Position numbers and translations under genes: made by a program. The notes under the pieces were generated by a model. That model did not search any database. It was not told the DNA's origin and was given only the letters and a program-made list of their open reading frames with translations. Positions 16,951 to 24,466 of a stretch of DNA of 64,000 nt are shown one piece after another. Every line of letters begins with the position of its first letter. The first letter of the stretch is position 1. The DNA comes from Stygiobacter sp. RIFOXYC2_FULL_38_25 (GTDB taxonomy: Bacteria; Bacteroidota; Ignavibacteria; Ignavibacteriales; Melioribacteraceae): the NCBI GenBank assembly GCA_001803165.1, contig MHAZ01000021.1, forward strand, positions 310,001 through 374,000. The letters are read 5' to 3'.

Positions 16951-17783
16951 TGGCAAAGTGCTTTCTAAATTTTCGATTAATAACATTTTTGTTTTTTCTT
17001 GCCGGAATTATTTACGCGCAAGCTGACACAGACTTTCCGGCTTTAACCACAACTGATATTACCGGCGGAAAGATTAGCCGTGCAAGTTACTTTGGCGGTG
17101 AAGCTCTCTGGGGAATAATAGATGGCGGGGCGGATATTTATTTAGAATATGGATTCGATAAGCTACTCCTTCAAGAAATTTCGTGGAAGCAAACAAATTT
17201 CCGTATTGAGTTTTATAGAATGATAAACCCAACTTCCGCATACGGAATTTTTTCTGTGTCGCACTTGAAATGCGGCAAGCGTGACACACTTTCTAAATAT
17301 GTCTGTATTACACCTTTTCAAGTTCAATGCGCGCTAGGAAGATTTTATGTTTCAATTGCCAACGACAAGGGAACAAAAGAAGCCGGACTGCTGACAATTA
17401 TATTGTTTGAAGCAATTCTCGGTAGAAGCAAAGAAACGTTATTCGAAATTCCGGCAAGGTTTTCTAAACCCGAGTTTGCTTCACAACTCAATAACCTAAA
17501 AGTTATTAAAGGATCACTTGGATTTCAGAATGGCTTTCCAACTTGGTCGGACAAATTTGAACAGTTTAGCAAATACACTGTTTACTTATTGGCAGAAGAT
17601 GCTGGCGATGAATATTCTTATTCCACAATAATCAAATTTCCATCTACCGATGAAATGAAAAAGTTTGTCGTACAAAACCCGGATTCAAAACTTGTAAAGA
17701 CTAAATCTGTTTCTGATAATGAACTTCTCTACTATGAGTCAAATAAAACTGAACCGGCAATTCCAAAATGGTTTTTAGATTAA
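16950..17783 (+). CDS. Secreted protein of unknown function, DUF6599-like
   Basis: The signal peptide is at about 1-24 (FLFFLAGIIYAQA). The 277-residue mature region contains GEALWGIIDGGADIYLEYGF and FRIEFYRMINPTSAYGIFS, motifs I associate with DUF6599 proteins. These commonly neighbour DUF362 genes. No catalytic motif is visible. Translational coupling to the DUF362 gene suggests a shared role in the periplasm, possibly with a redox partner. That is inference. Confidence 0.65.
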   Translation: MAKCFLNFRLITFLFFLAGIIYAQADTDFPALTTTDITGGKISRASYFGGEALWGIIDGGADIYLEYGFDKLLLQEISWKQTNFRIEFYRMINPTSAYGIFSVSHLKCGKRDTLSKYVCITPFQVQCALGRFYVSIANDKGTKEAGLLTIILFEAILGRSKETLFEIPARFSKPEFASQLNNLKVIKGSLGFQNGFPTWSDKFEQFSKYTVYLLAEDAGDEYSYSTIIKFPSTDEMKKFVVQNPDSKLVKTKSVSDNELLYYESNKTEPAIPKWFLD

Positions 17784-17810
17784 GACGATCTGATAGCAAA
17801 AAAGAAAATA

Positions 17811-17834
17811 GCGCCTCGTGAGCGCCATTTTTTT
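17811..17834. terminator. Short hairpin between convergent genes
   Basis: GCGC...GCGC with a T-run on both strands (TTTTTTT on plus, TATTTTCTTTTTT on minus) lies between the ends of 16950-17783 and 17860-18261. It can serve as a weak bidirectional terminator. Confidence 0.5.
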
Positions 17835-17859
17835 GTTCTTTATCTTTGATGAGACAAGA

Positions 17860-18261
17860 TCACTTAGATTTTTTTGAAGCATCCGGCTTTGCCGGCGTTA
17901 GCTCAACAGAAACTCCTTCGGGCAGAAGCTTATACATTGATCCGGTAAACATATCTATCGCCATGCCCGGTATGAAACCGTTCAATGCGTTTACCCAAAA
18001 CCATGAAGAAATTTTCTTTGTCAATTGAGTTTCATAAACTTCATACCCGTCCAGGTCAAGCTTGATTATATGATTAGAGCCGCGGTCAATATTTACTACT
18101 TGAGGGGTAGTCCCAAATTTTTTCCCATCAATTGTAATCTTCGCATTCGCCGGAACTGATTGGATTTCTACATCTTGGGTCGTTGTATTAAGGACTGTTG
18201 AACAATTGGTCATAAGGACAGCTATAATTAGCAACATTATTGAGATACTTACGCGTTTCAT
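17860..18261 (-). CDS. PEGA-domain lipoprotein
   Basis: A lipoprotein signal peptide with lipobox LMTNC (Cys at about 20) precedes a PEGA domain (VEIQSVPANAKITIDGKKFG, then TPQVVNIDRGSNHIIKLDLDGY). A hydrophobic patch (FWVNALNGFIPGMAIDMFTG) follows, and the tail is Lys-rich. PEGA domains are small beta modules on envelope proteins, often binding cell-wall or surface polysaccharide. The C-terminal hydrophobic part resembles glycine-zipper or membrane-associated segments of similar Bacteroidota lipoproteins. Its role is unknown. It lies on its own, downstream of the VIT pair but separated by a hairpin. Confidence 0.82.
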   Translation of the reverse strand: MKRVSISIMLLIIAVLMTNCSTVLNTTTQDVEIQSVPANAKITIDGKKFGTTPQVVNIDRGSNHIIKLDLDGYEVYETQLTKKISSWFWVNALNGFIPGMAIDMFTGSMYKLLPEGVSVELTPAKPDASKKSK

Positions 18262-18343
18262 TTTTAGTTATACCGTTTTTGTTATTATTATCGAGAAATG
18301 TTAAATGAAGTTTAGATTGAAGACGACTAAACTTTAAATGACC

Positions 18344-18365
18344 AGCGCCCACCGGTGTGGGCGCT
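18344..18365. terminator. Perfect 9-bp hairpin downstream of VIT gene 1
   Basis: AGCGCCCAC pairs with GTGGGCGCT around CGGT, 15 bp past the stop of the minus-strand gene ending at 18380. A similar GCGCCC hairpin follows the second VIT gene at 20774-20793. The T-tract on the minus side is poor, so termination is likely but not certain. Confidence 0.5.
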
Positions 18366-18379
18366 TTGGTTCCAGCCCC

Positions 18380-20515
18380 TTATTTCATGTACATCAGCTT
18401 AAGCGTTTTAACAAATTTTCCGCCGCTAACGTTAAACAAGTAAACTCCGCTCGAGATTACTTCGCCAAAATCATTCTTACCATCCCAGAACAATTTTACC
18501 ACGCTCTTGTTTTGTAATTCATCCGAAGAGAAAGTTTTTACTACCTGACCAAGTGTATTAAATATTTTGAATGATAGTTTTTGTCCAAGCATATTGTTTG
18601 GAAGCTTAACTGTAATTGTAACTTGAGAATTAAACGGATTTGGATAGGCATCCATCGAAAACTCTGTCGGGATTTCTAAGTTGGTTTCAACATCCGTAGA
18701 ACCAATCGGTTTTCCATCATCCTTATAGCAAGTGTAGCACCAGGAAGTATCGTTTTCCAACGCTAAGAACGCTGTATAGTTGGTTAATATCTGATGCGTT
18801 CTGCTTAAGCCTACTATCTCATTAATTACTGAGTTTGTAACTGTGGAGTTCATCAAAGTGTTAATGTAATTGCCAACCCAAGTTTTGGGAATTATATCTT
18901 CACCCATCTTGTTGGCTGCATCGTCAATCATCATTGTTTGGGTAAATGGCGATGAGTTAAACATTCCTGAAGTTTTCACTATAAACGGAAACTCGCCGGT
19001 ATATTTTCCTATTTGAGTAATTGGCTTGTTAAGAGAAACAACCTCACCCTTTCCGCTTATTGCTTGTCTGCTGTAGCAAAAGCCGGACTGCAAAGAAGTA
19101 TATAAATCGAATGAGTTGATTGTTCCGTTAAGTTTTGTAAATAATTCTCCAAGAGTTGTATTAATGTTGTTTCCAATGCGTTGATATGTTCCGCCGGTAA
19201 GTCTGCATAAGTTGTCATAAAAGTATTCATTGCCAACATACGATCTATTGTTGAAGTAGTAATAAACGTAATCTTTGTCATTATAGTCATAAGCCATAAC
19301 GGGATAATTATTCGTCATTATTTTTCGGATATCTGAAATAACCTGGTTAGCCGTAGTATTACTTCCCAGCTGATCGGCATTTGAGAAAAGAAAGATTGTT
19401 CCCGATGCGCCTTTTTTATTTAAGTACTCACAGCCCTCTTTCATCAGTGTAGGTAAATTACTGTAAGTTGAGATTGAGTTTTCGGAGAAAGATGAAAATG
19501 CTTTCTCGATACCGGACTGATCTCCATTAAGCCATTCTTCGGAGACTTTACCAATACTCAGCCCGGAATACATAATGTTAAACTTATCATTCACATTGAA
19601 ATTTGATTTGAGATACTGTTTCAAGTTTGTTAATAGCGTTGCTCTAGATGTGTTGCTTTTTCGGGAATCATAATCAATCATAAAAAGAACTTTCTTGGAA
19701 TTTCCGGTAAGCGAGTTCCCGGGCATAACAGAAAGTTGATAAAATCCTTCGTTGGCAAGCTTATAATATTTGAAATAAACACCGCCAACCATCGGATTGT
19801 TGAAAACCAGATTATTAGAATAAATGCCGGCAAGATTAGTAAGATCCATTTCGAAATGATCGCCAAAAAAAGAATCGCTGCGCAGATTAAATAAATTATC
19901 AGACGCAGAGATTGATGGCGTATTCCATTCTGGGGTTTTCCAAGTTTTAAGTAATACTTTTGGAACCTGATAGCGTGAAACTTTTAGTAATTCCGTTGGA
20001 ATTGGTGTAACAACATAGGTTTCATTCCAAACAACCGGTGCCAGATAGGTAATCCTGACTTTACGTGTTTCATTTTTTCCCATTGGATAAACGCGAAGCT
20101 GATAACTTTTGTTGCCTATCTTTTTCAGAATTGCCGGATCTTGCCTACGGTTAACAATGCTCTCATAAATTTGAGAGGCTGTCCAAACATCCATTATCTT
20201 TCCCTTGCTGATCTTATCGCCAATCCACAACCATAAATCGGATACGATACTACCTTCGGGTAATTCAAAATTGTAAACTACTTCAAGGGGATTGTTAGTA
20301 TAAAAATTGCTGCCCTTAGCAGAAAAAGTTAAGTAAGCACTAACTTGACTGTAAATTCCTTTTGGACCTATCGAAAAAGTCGCTTCTTCAATGCTGCCGG
20401 GTGCGGTATTCCATTGTTGCTGCGGATCGAGAACTGTTAAACTCCATTGTGAATAGGTTTGTGATGCAAAAAGGATTAAACAAAGAATTGTTAAACGACG
20501 AATCATCAAACTCAT
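18380..20515 (-). CDS. VIT-domain T9SS cargo protein, tandem copy 1
   Basis: A signal peptide (about 1-22) leads to a VIT (inter-alpha-trypsin inhibitor) domain at about 40-180. It shows the hallmarks LEVVYNFELPEGSIVSDLWL, WTASQIYESIVNRRQDPAIL and YQLRVYPMGKNETRKVRITY. A von Willebrand A-like fold (about 265-430; KKVLFMIDYDSRKSN) follows, whose MIDAS is degenerate (no clean DxSxS). The C-terminus is a T9SS type A sorting domain (YPNPFNSQVTITVKLP ... SSGVYLFNVSGGKFVKTLKL). It is predicted to be exported through the outer membrane and anchored or released. The SD is AGGAGGG. It is a paralogue of 20810-22954 in direct tandem. Confidence 0.9.
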   Translation of the reverse strand: MSLMIRRLTILCLILFASQTYSQWSLTVLDPQQQWNTAPGSIEEATFSIGPKGIYSQVSAYLTFSAKGSNFYTNNPLEVVYNFELPEGSIVSDLWLWIGDKISKGKIMDVWTASQIYESIVNRRQDPAILKKIGNKSYQLRVYPMGKNETRKVRITYLAPVVWNETYVVTPIPTELLKVSRYQVPKVLLKTWKTPEWNTPSISASDNLFNLRSDSFFGDHFEMDLTNLAGIYSNNLVFNNPMVGGVYFKYYKLANEGFYQLSVMPGNSLTGNSKKVLFMIDYDSRKSNTSRATLLTNLKQYLKSNFNVNDKFNIMYSGLSIGKVSEEWLNGDQSGIEKAFSSFSENSISTYSNLPTLMKEGCEYLNKKGASGTIFLFSNADQLGSNTTANQVISDIRKIMTNNYPVMAYDYNDKDYVYYYFNNRSYVGNEYFYDNLCRLTGGTYQRIGNNINTTLGELFTKLNGTINSFDLYTSLQSGFCYSRQAISGKGEVVSLNKPITQIGKYTGEFPFIVKTSGMFNSSPFTQTMMIDDAANKMGEDIIPKTWVGNYINTLMNSTVTNSVINEIVGLSRTHQILTNYTAFLALENDTSWCYTCYKDDGKPIGSTDVETNLEIPTEFSMDAYPNPFNSQVTITVKLPNNMLGQKLSFKIFNTLGQVVKTFSSDELQNKSVVKLFWDGKNDFGEVISSGVYLFNVSGGKFVKTLKLMYMK
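18411..18628 (-). repeat. 218-bp tract identical to 20841-21058
   Basis: Base-by-base comparison shows no difference over 218 bp between the sorting-domain ends of the two VIT genes. The flanking coding sequence is clearly diverged. Confidence 0.92.
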
Positions 20516-20645
20516 ATTCCCTCCTATTAATGGGTAAATGAAAAGTTATAATAAGACAATTGTTGCGCTCTAAAAATAAACAACATAGGGAACAATAATC
20601 ATACCTTGCAAATTAATCTTTTGTAAACGTTTAACTAAGTACACC

Positions 20646-20746
20646 GGTATCATTACCAATGAATTTTCTTCGTACTTCAAAAATGTTTTTCGCGTGGACT
20701 GGTTTTTGCTTTGTGATATGAGAAGAGGCTTTTTTTGTGCGCTAAA
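20646..20746 (-). promoter_or_regulatory. Upstream region of VIT copy 1, conserved with VIT copy 2
   Basis: It shares blocks with 23074-23164: CATTACCAATGAATT, AAAATGTTTTTCG, TTGTGATATGAG and AGAGGCTTTTTTTGTGC. It contains the dyad GGTATCATTACC about 130-145 bp upstream of the start codon. Conservation beyond the coding region shows that the duplicated unit included its control region. The dyad is a candidate operator. Confidence 0.55.
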
Positions 20747-20773
20747 AATTTAGCAACAAAATGTATATAGCTG

Positions 20774-20793
20774 GCGCCCACAAATGCGGGCGC
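20774..20793. terminator. GC-rich hairpin downstream of VIT gene 2
   Basis: GCGCCCACA/TGCGGGCGC stem (one mismatch) lies 17 bp after the stop of the gene ending at 20810. It matches in position and sequence the hairpin after copy 1. Confidence 0.45.
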
Positions 20794-20809
20794 TTTTGCT
20801 ATAAGAAAT

Positions 20810-22954
20810 TTATTTCATAAACATGAGTTTAAGTGTCTTTACAAATTTTCCGCCGCTAACGTTAAACAAGTAAACTCCGCTCGAGATTACTTCGCCAAAA
20901 TCATTCTTACCATCCCAGAACAATTTTACCACGCTCTTGTTTTGTAATTCATCCGAAGAGAAAGTTTTTACTACCTGACCAAGTGTATTAAATATTTTGA
21001 ATGATAGTTTTTGTCCAAGCATATTGTTTGGAAGCTTAACTGTAATTGTAACTTGAGAGTTAAACGGATTTGGATAAGCATCCATAGAAAACTCTGTCGG
21101 AATTACCAGTTTGCCATCTATTTCCAAATCTACGGAGCCGCCACCACCGGTTTTGCTTTCATTGTAACATGTTGTGCACCAGGAAGTATCGTTTTCCAAA
21201 GCGAGAAATGCAGTATATGTAGTTAATAGATAATGTGTTCTGCTCAAGCCAATTACTTCGTTTATAATCGAATTATTTGTTGTAGTGCTTGTAAGCTGGT
21301 TAATATAATTGCCAACCCAAGTTTTCTGTATTACTTCGTCACCTTTTTTATCAGCCGCATTGTTCAAAATCAGTGATTTACTAAACGCCTGAGAATTATA
21401 AATACCTGAGAATTTTAGATTGAACGGAAATTCACCGGAATATTTTCCTATCTGGGTCATTGCACTGCCAATTGATATTGGCTCGCCTTTTCCATTAAGT
21501 GACTGACGACCAAAACAAAAACCGGTTTGTGTGGATGTGTATAAATCGTACGAGCTAATTGTACCGTTCAGTTTCAAGAACAAGTCCGCCAAAGTTGTGC
21601 TTATGTTGCCGGCTATTCTTTGGTAAGTTCCTCCAGTTGACCTGCTTAAGTTATCATAAAAATATTCGTTACCAACATAGCTCCTGTTATTAAAGTAATA
21701 GTAAACGTATTCTTTATCATTATAATCATAAACCATCACCGGATAATTTACTGCCATCAATTTTCTCAAATCTGTAATTAACTGATTCGCAGTTACATTG
21801 TTGCCTTGCAGATCAGAGTTTGATAACAAAAACATTTTTCCCGACGCACCGTTTTTGTTTAGAAACTCAACGCCCGCACTCATAAGTGTTGGCAAGTTGC
21901 TGTATGTTGATATTGAGTTTTCGATAACCGTATTAAATACCTTATCAATGCTTGCCGGATCTCCATTAACCCAAGTTGCGGATGCCTTTCCAATATTTAA
22001 TCCGGAAAACATAATATTGAAACTGTCTTTTAATGCTAAGTTTGTTCTTATTTGCAGTTTTAGATTGGAAAGCAATTGTTCTCTTGTAGTTGTGCTCTTT
22101 CTTAAATCATAATCAATCAGAAAAAGAACTTTCTTTGAGTTTGTCGTAAGTGAATTTCCGGGAAACAGAGCAAGCTCATAGTAGCCGTCTTCTCCTTTTT
22201 TGTAATGTTTAAAATATACTCCGTCAATCATCGGGCTATTGAATGTTAAGTAGTTGGTATAGACGCGGGAGAGATTTGTTATATCAACTTCATAGTGGTC
22301 GCCAAAGAAGGTATCGCTTTTAGCAACGAAAGAATAATTTGGATCAGAGAAAGTCGGGAAACCCCAATCGGTTTCTTTCCATGTTTTCAACAAAACTTTG
22401 GGAACTTGAGTAGCCGAGACAGATAATAGATTAGTCGGAACTTTCAAGGTAATGTTGTTCAATCCCCAAGTTACCGGAGTTAAATAAGTAATTTTAACTT
22501 TTCTTGTTTCGTTTGCACCCATTGGGTAAACACGAAGTTGATAACTTTTAGCCCCGGTTTTTTTAAGTATTGCGGGATCTTGTTTTCTCTTAACGATACT
22601 TTCATAAATTTGAGAAGCCGTCCAAAGATCCATTACTTTTCCATTACTAATCTTATCGCCGATCCACAACCACATATCCGTAACAAAGCTGCCCTCTGGC
22701 AATTCAAAGTTGTAAACAACTTCCAGCGGATTAGCGGTTGTTAGATTTGAACCCTTTGCTGAAAAAGTTAAGTAAGCACTAATCTGATAATAGATTCCTT
22801 TGGGACCCACCGAGAAGATAGCTTCATCAATGCTTCCGGGATATGTTCTCCATGATTGCTGAGGATCAAGAACCATTAAACTAGTTTGTGAGAATGTTTG
22901 CGTTGCAGTAAGCAATACAAAAAGAAGTGTGATACGCCGAATAAATAATCCCAT
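20810..22954 (-). CDS. VIT-domain T9SS cargo protein, tandem copy 2
   Basis: Same order as copy 1: signal peptide (ending TFSQ), VIT domain (LEVVYNFELPEGSFVTDMWL, YESIVKRKQDPAILKKTG), vWA-like region with degenerate MIDAS (KVLFLIDYDLRKS), and a C-terminal T9SS sorting domain. A Gly-rich linker (KTGGGGSVDLEIDGK) precedes the sorting domain and is absent from copy 1. The paralogues are clearly related throughout, yet identical in the last 70 or so residues apart from the penultimate segment (LMYMK versus LMFMK). VIT-vWA proteins act in adhesion or protein binding in other organisms; the ligand here is unknown. The SD is AGGAGGG. Confidence 0.9.
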   Translation of the reverse strand: MGLFIRRITLLFVLLTATQTFSQTSLMVLDPQQSWRTYPGSIDEAIFSVGPKGIYYQISAYLTFSAKGSNLTTANPLEVVYNFELPEGSFVTDMWLWIGDKISNGKVMDLWTASQIYESIVKRKQDPAILKKTGAKSYQLRVYPMGANETRKVKITYLTPVTWGLNNITLKVPTNLLSVSATQVPKVLLKTWKETDWGFPTFSDPNYSFVAKSDTFFGDHYEVDITNLSRVYTNYLTFNSPMIDGVYFKHYKKGEDGYYELALFPGNSLTTNSKKVLFLIDYDLRKSTTTREQLLSNLKLQIRTNLALKDSFNIMFSGLNIGKASATWVNGDPASIDKVFNTVIENSISTYSNLPTLMSAGVEFLNKNGASGKMFLLSNSDLQGNNVTANQLITDLRKLMAVNYPVMVYDYNDKEYVYYYFNNRSYVGNEYFYDNLSRSTGGTYQRIAGNISTTLADLFLKLNGTISSYDLYTSTQTGFCFGRQSLNGKGEPISIGSAMTQIGKYSGEFPFNLKFSGIYNSQAFSKSLILNNAADKKGDEVIQKTWVGNYINQLTSTTTNNSIINEVIGLSRTHYLLTTYTAFLALENDTSWCTTCYNESKTGGGGSVDLEIDGKLVIPTEFSMDAYPNPFNSQVTITVKLPNNMLGQKLSFKIFNTLGQVVKTFSSDELQNKSVVKLFWDGKNDFGEVISSGVYLFNVSGGKFVKTLKLMFMK
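20841..21058 (-). repeat. 218-bp tract identical to 18411-18628
   Basis: This is the second member of the identical pair, offset 2430 bp. It covers the T9SS sorting domain of VIT copy 2. Confidence 0.92.
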
Positions 22955-23070
22955 GTTCCCTCCTAAGTTATATAGTTTATTGTGGAATATTCGACATTGA
23001 ATTGCAAAGCATCAATTGTGCAAGAATTATACCCAACACAAAGAATACAATTAATCAGCAAAAACAACTA

Positions 23071-23088
23071 ATTGGTACCATTACCAAT
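23071..23088. promoter_or_regulatory. Perfect dyad ATTGGTA-CCAT-TACCAAT
   Basis: A 7-bp perfect inverted repeat with a 4-bp centre lies about 117-134 bp upstream of VIT copy 2. The equivalent site before copy 1 (20646-20660) keeps GGTA-TCAT-TACC. Position and symmetry suggest an operator for a dimeric regulator. The regulator is not identified. Confidence 0.45.
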
Positions 23089-23164
23089 GAATTCTATTCG
23101 CACATACGAAAATGTTTTTCGTGGCTAACTTGTGATATGAGCAGAGGCTTTTTTGTGCACTAAA
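23074..23164 (-). promoter_or_regulatory. Upstream region of VIT copy 2, conserved with VIT copy 1
   Basis: This is the partner of 20646-20746. It marks the right edge of the tandem duplication, whose period is about 2.43 kb. Confidence 0.55.
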
Positions 23165-23193
23165 TGAATGATGCCATAAAACAAACTTATAGC

Positions 23194-24453
23194 TTACATG
23201 TTGTCGTTACCAATAAATGTCTCCCACCAGTTTAGCATTTCTTTTGTGTAGGTACCGCGAAGCATTAATACATGGTTGCCGAGCGGAGCGTTCAGCAAAT
23301 CCGATGGTTTAGCAGCGCCGTGCAATTTTACATTTACTTGTGTTCTACAAAGATTTTCTGCCGAGCCCGATTCTAAAATTTCGCCGCTGGTAATCCAAAT
23401 TTTATCCAAGTTGCTTCCACCAAGTCTCAACAGTGTAACTTTCCCCTTGGTAAATTCACCTTGAATAGCAACGCTAAGACCGGATTCGAAGTGAGAGCGG
23501 AGTTTATAAGTTTGAATCATGCTGATTGGAACCGTGCAATGAGCAAACCAAATTGAATTATTCTGTTCATCCAATTGAGCGGGATTTGCCATCCACACAG
23601 TTTGATCAGTCATTGCGTTTGCCCAAAGCATTCCAAGGGTAGAAACAAGATCGCCTTCGCATCCGGCAACAATTCCATCATCATTTAATTTTGATAATGC
23701 GAAACAGCCTGTTGTTTTTATATCAAGAACCAAATCGAAACACCGGATAGACACGGCATTCAATTCATACTTTTGAACAATGCGTTTAACAGCCCCGTAA
23801 ACACGAACTGCTTGTTTTACTTCTTTTTTAGTGGGCTCTTTTACTTCGCCGGCATTCTTAGAAAATGTAAAGTGTTCGTTTTCCACATCTTCATCTTTAA
23901 TTTCAGCAATTGTATCTTCTAATTCTTTCAAACTAATTTTAACAACTTCCGGACCCCAAACATTTTTAATAGTTTCTATTTCAGGAGAACTTGCTACAAG
24001 CCAAGCTGACGGTTCGCCAATTAAACCAATTTTAATTTTCTTTAGCTGATGATAAACGGTGAGATGCTTAATAGTTTTTTCGAGATCATCCAGCCAATCT
24101 TTGTTGGATTTCTCATCGAGATAAATAATTTTTCCTTTGGCGCCAATCTGATGCAAGCGCGCAAGAATTTCCATTGCTGCCGGGAGCGAGTTATGAGCAG
24201 GGTGTGCTAACAAAACTACCGGTTCGTTGGCATAATGTTTTTTCCTTTGTGAATGGAGCTCTAAAACACTTTGCTCGCTTCCCCCGGTTAGAATCAAAAA
24301 TACAGTCGGCAGGCTTTCACAATTTCTATCTCCGGTAAATTGTTCGCCGCCAATGTGGTAAAGCTGCTGCCACAACTCAGAACCAATTTCCTCCAGTGGC
24401 TTTGGTAAACCACTACTTGTAACAGGAATAAAACCAAAAGTAGTTTTACTCAT
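23194..24453 (-). CDS. L-fucose/L-arabinose isomerase-like protein
   Basis: The 419-residue cytosolic protein has the overall plan of FucI/AraA-type enzymes. An N-terminal Rossmann-like part (VVLLAHPAHNSLPAAMEILA) is followed by a central domain with the metal-site region (SIRCFDLVLDIKTTGCFALS, GIVAGCEGDLVSTLGMLW). A beta-barrel C-terminal part ends the protein. It is annotated in relatives as fucose isomerase-like. Some of this divergent group interconvert unusual sugars or have no proven activity. It starts 13 bp after the stop of the GH3 gene and is in the same direction, so it probably handles a sugar released by that enzyme. The substrate is inference. Confidence 0.78.
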   Translation of the reverse strand: MSKTTFGFIPVTSSGLPKPLEEIGSELWQQLYHIGGEQFTGDRNCESLPTVFLILTGGSEQSVLELHSQRKKHYANEPVVLLAHPAHNSLPAAMEILARLHQIGAKGKIIYLDEKSNKDWLDDLEKTIKHLTVYHQLKKIKIGLIGEPSAWLVASSPEIETIKNVWGPEVVKISLKELEDTIAEIKDEDVENEHFTFSKNAGEVKEPTKKEVKQAVRVYGAVKRIVQKYELNAVSIRCFDLVLDIKTTGCFALSKLNDDGIVAGCEGDLVSTLGMLWANAMTDQTVWMANPAQLDEQNNSIWFAHCTVPISMIQTYKLRSHFESGLSVAIQGEFTKGKVTLLRLGGSNLDKIWITSGEILESGSAENLCRTQVNVKLHGAAKPSDLLNAPLGNHVLMLRGTYTKEMLNWWETFIGNDNM

Positions 24454-24466
24454 AACTCTCCCAAAA

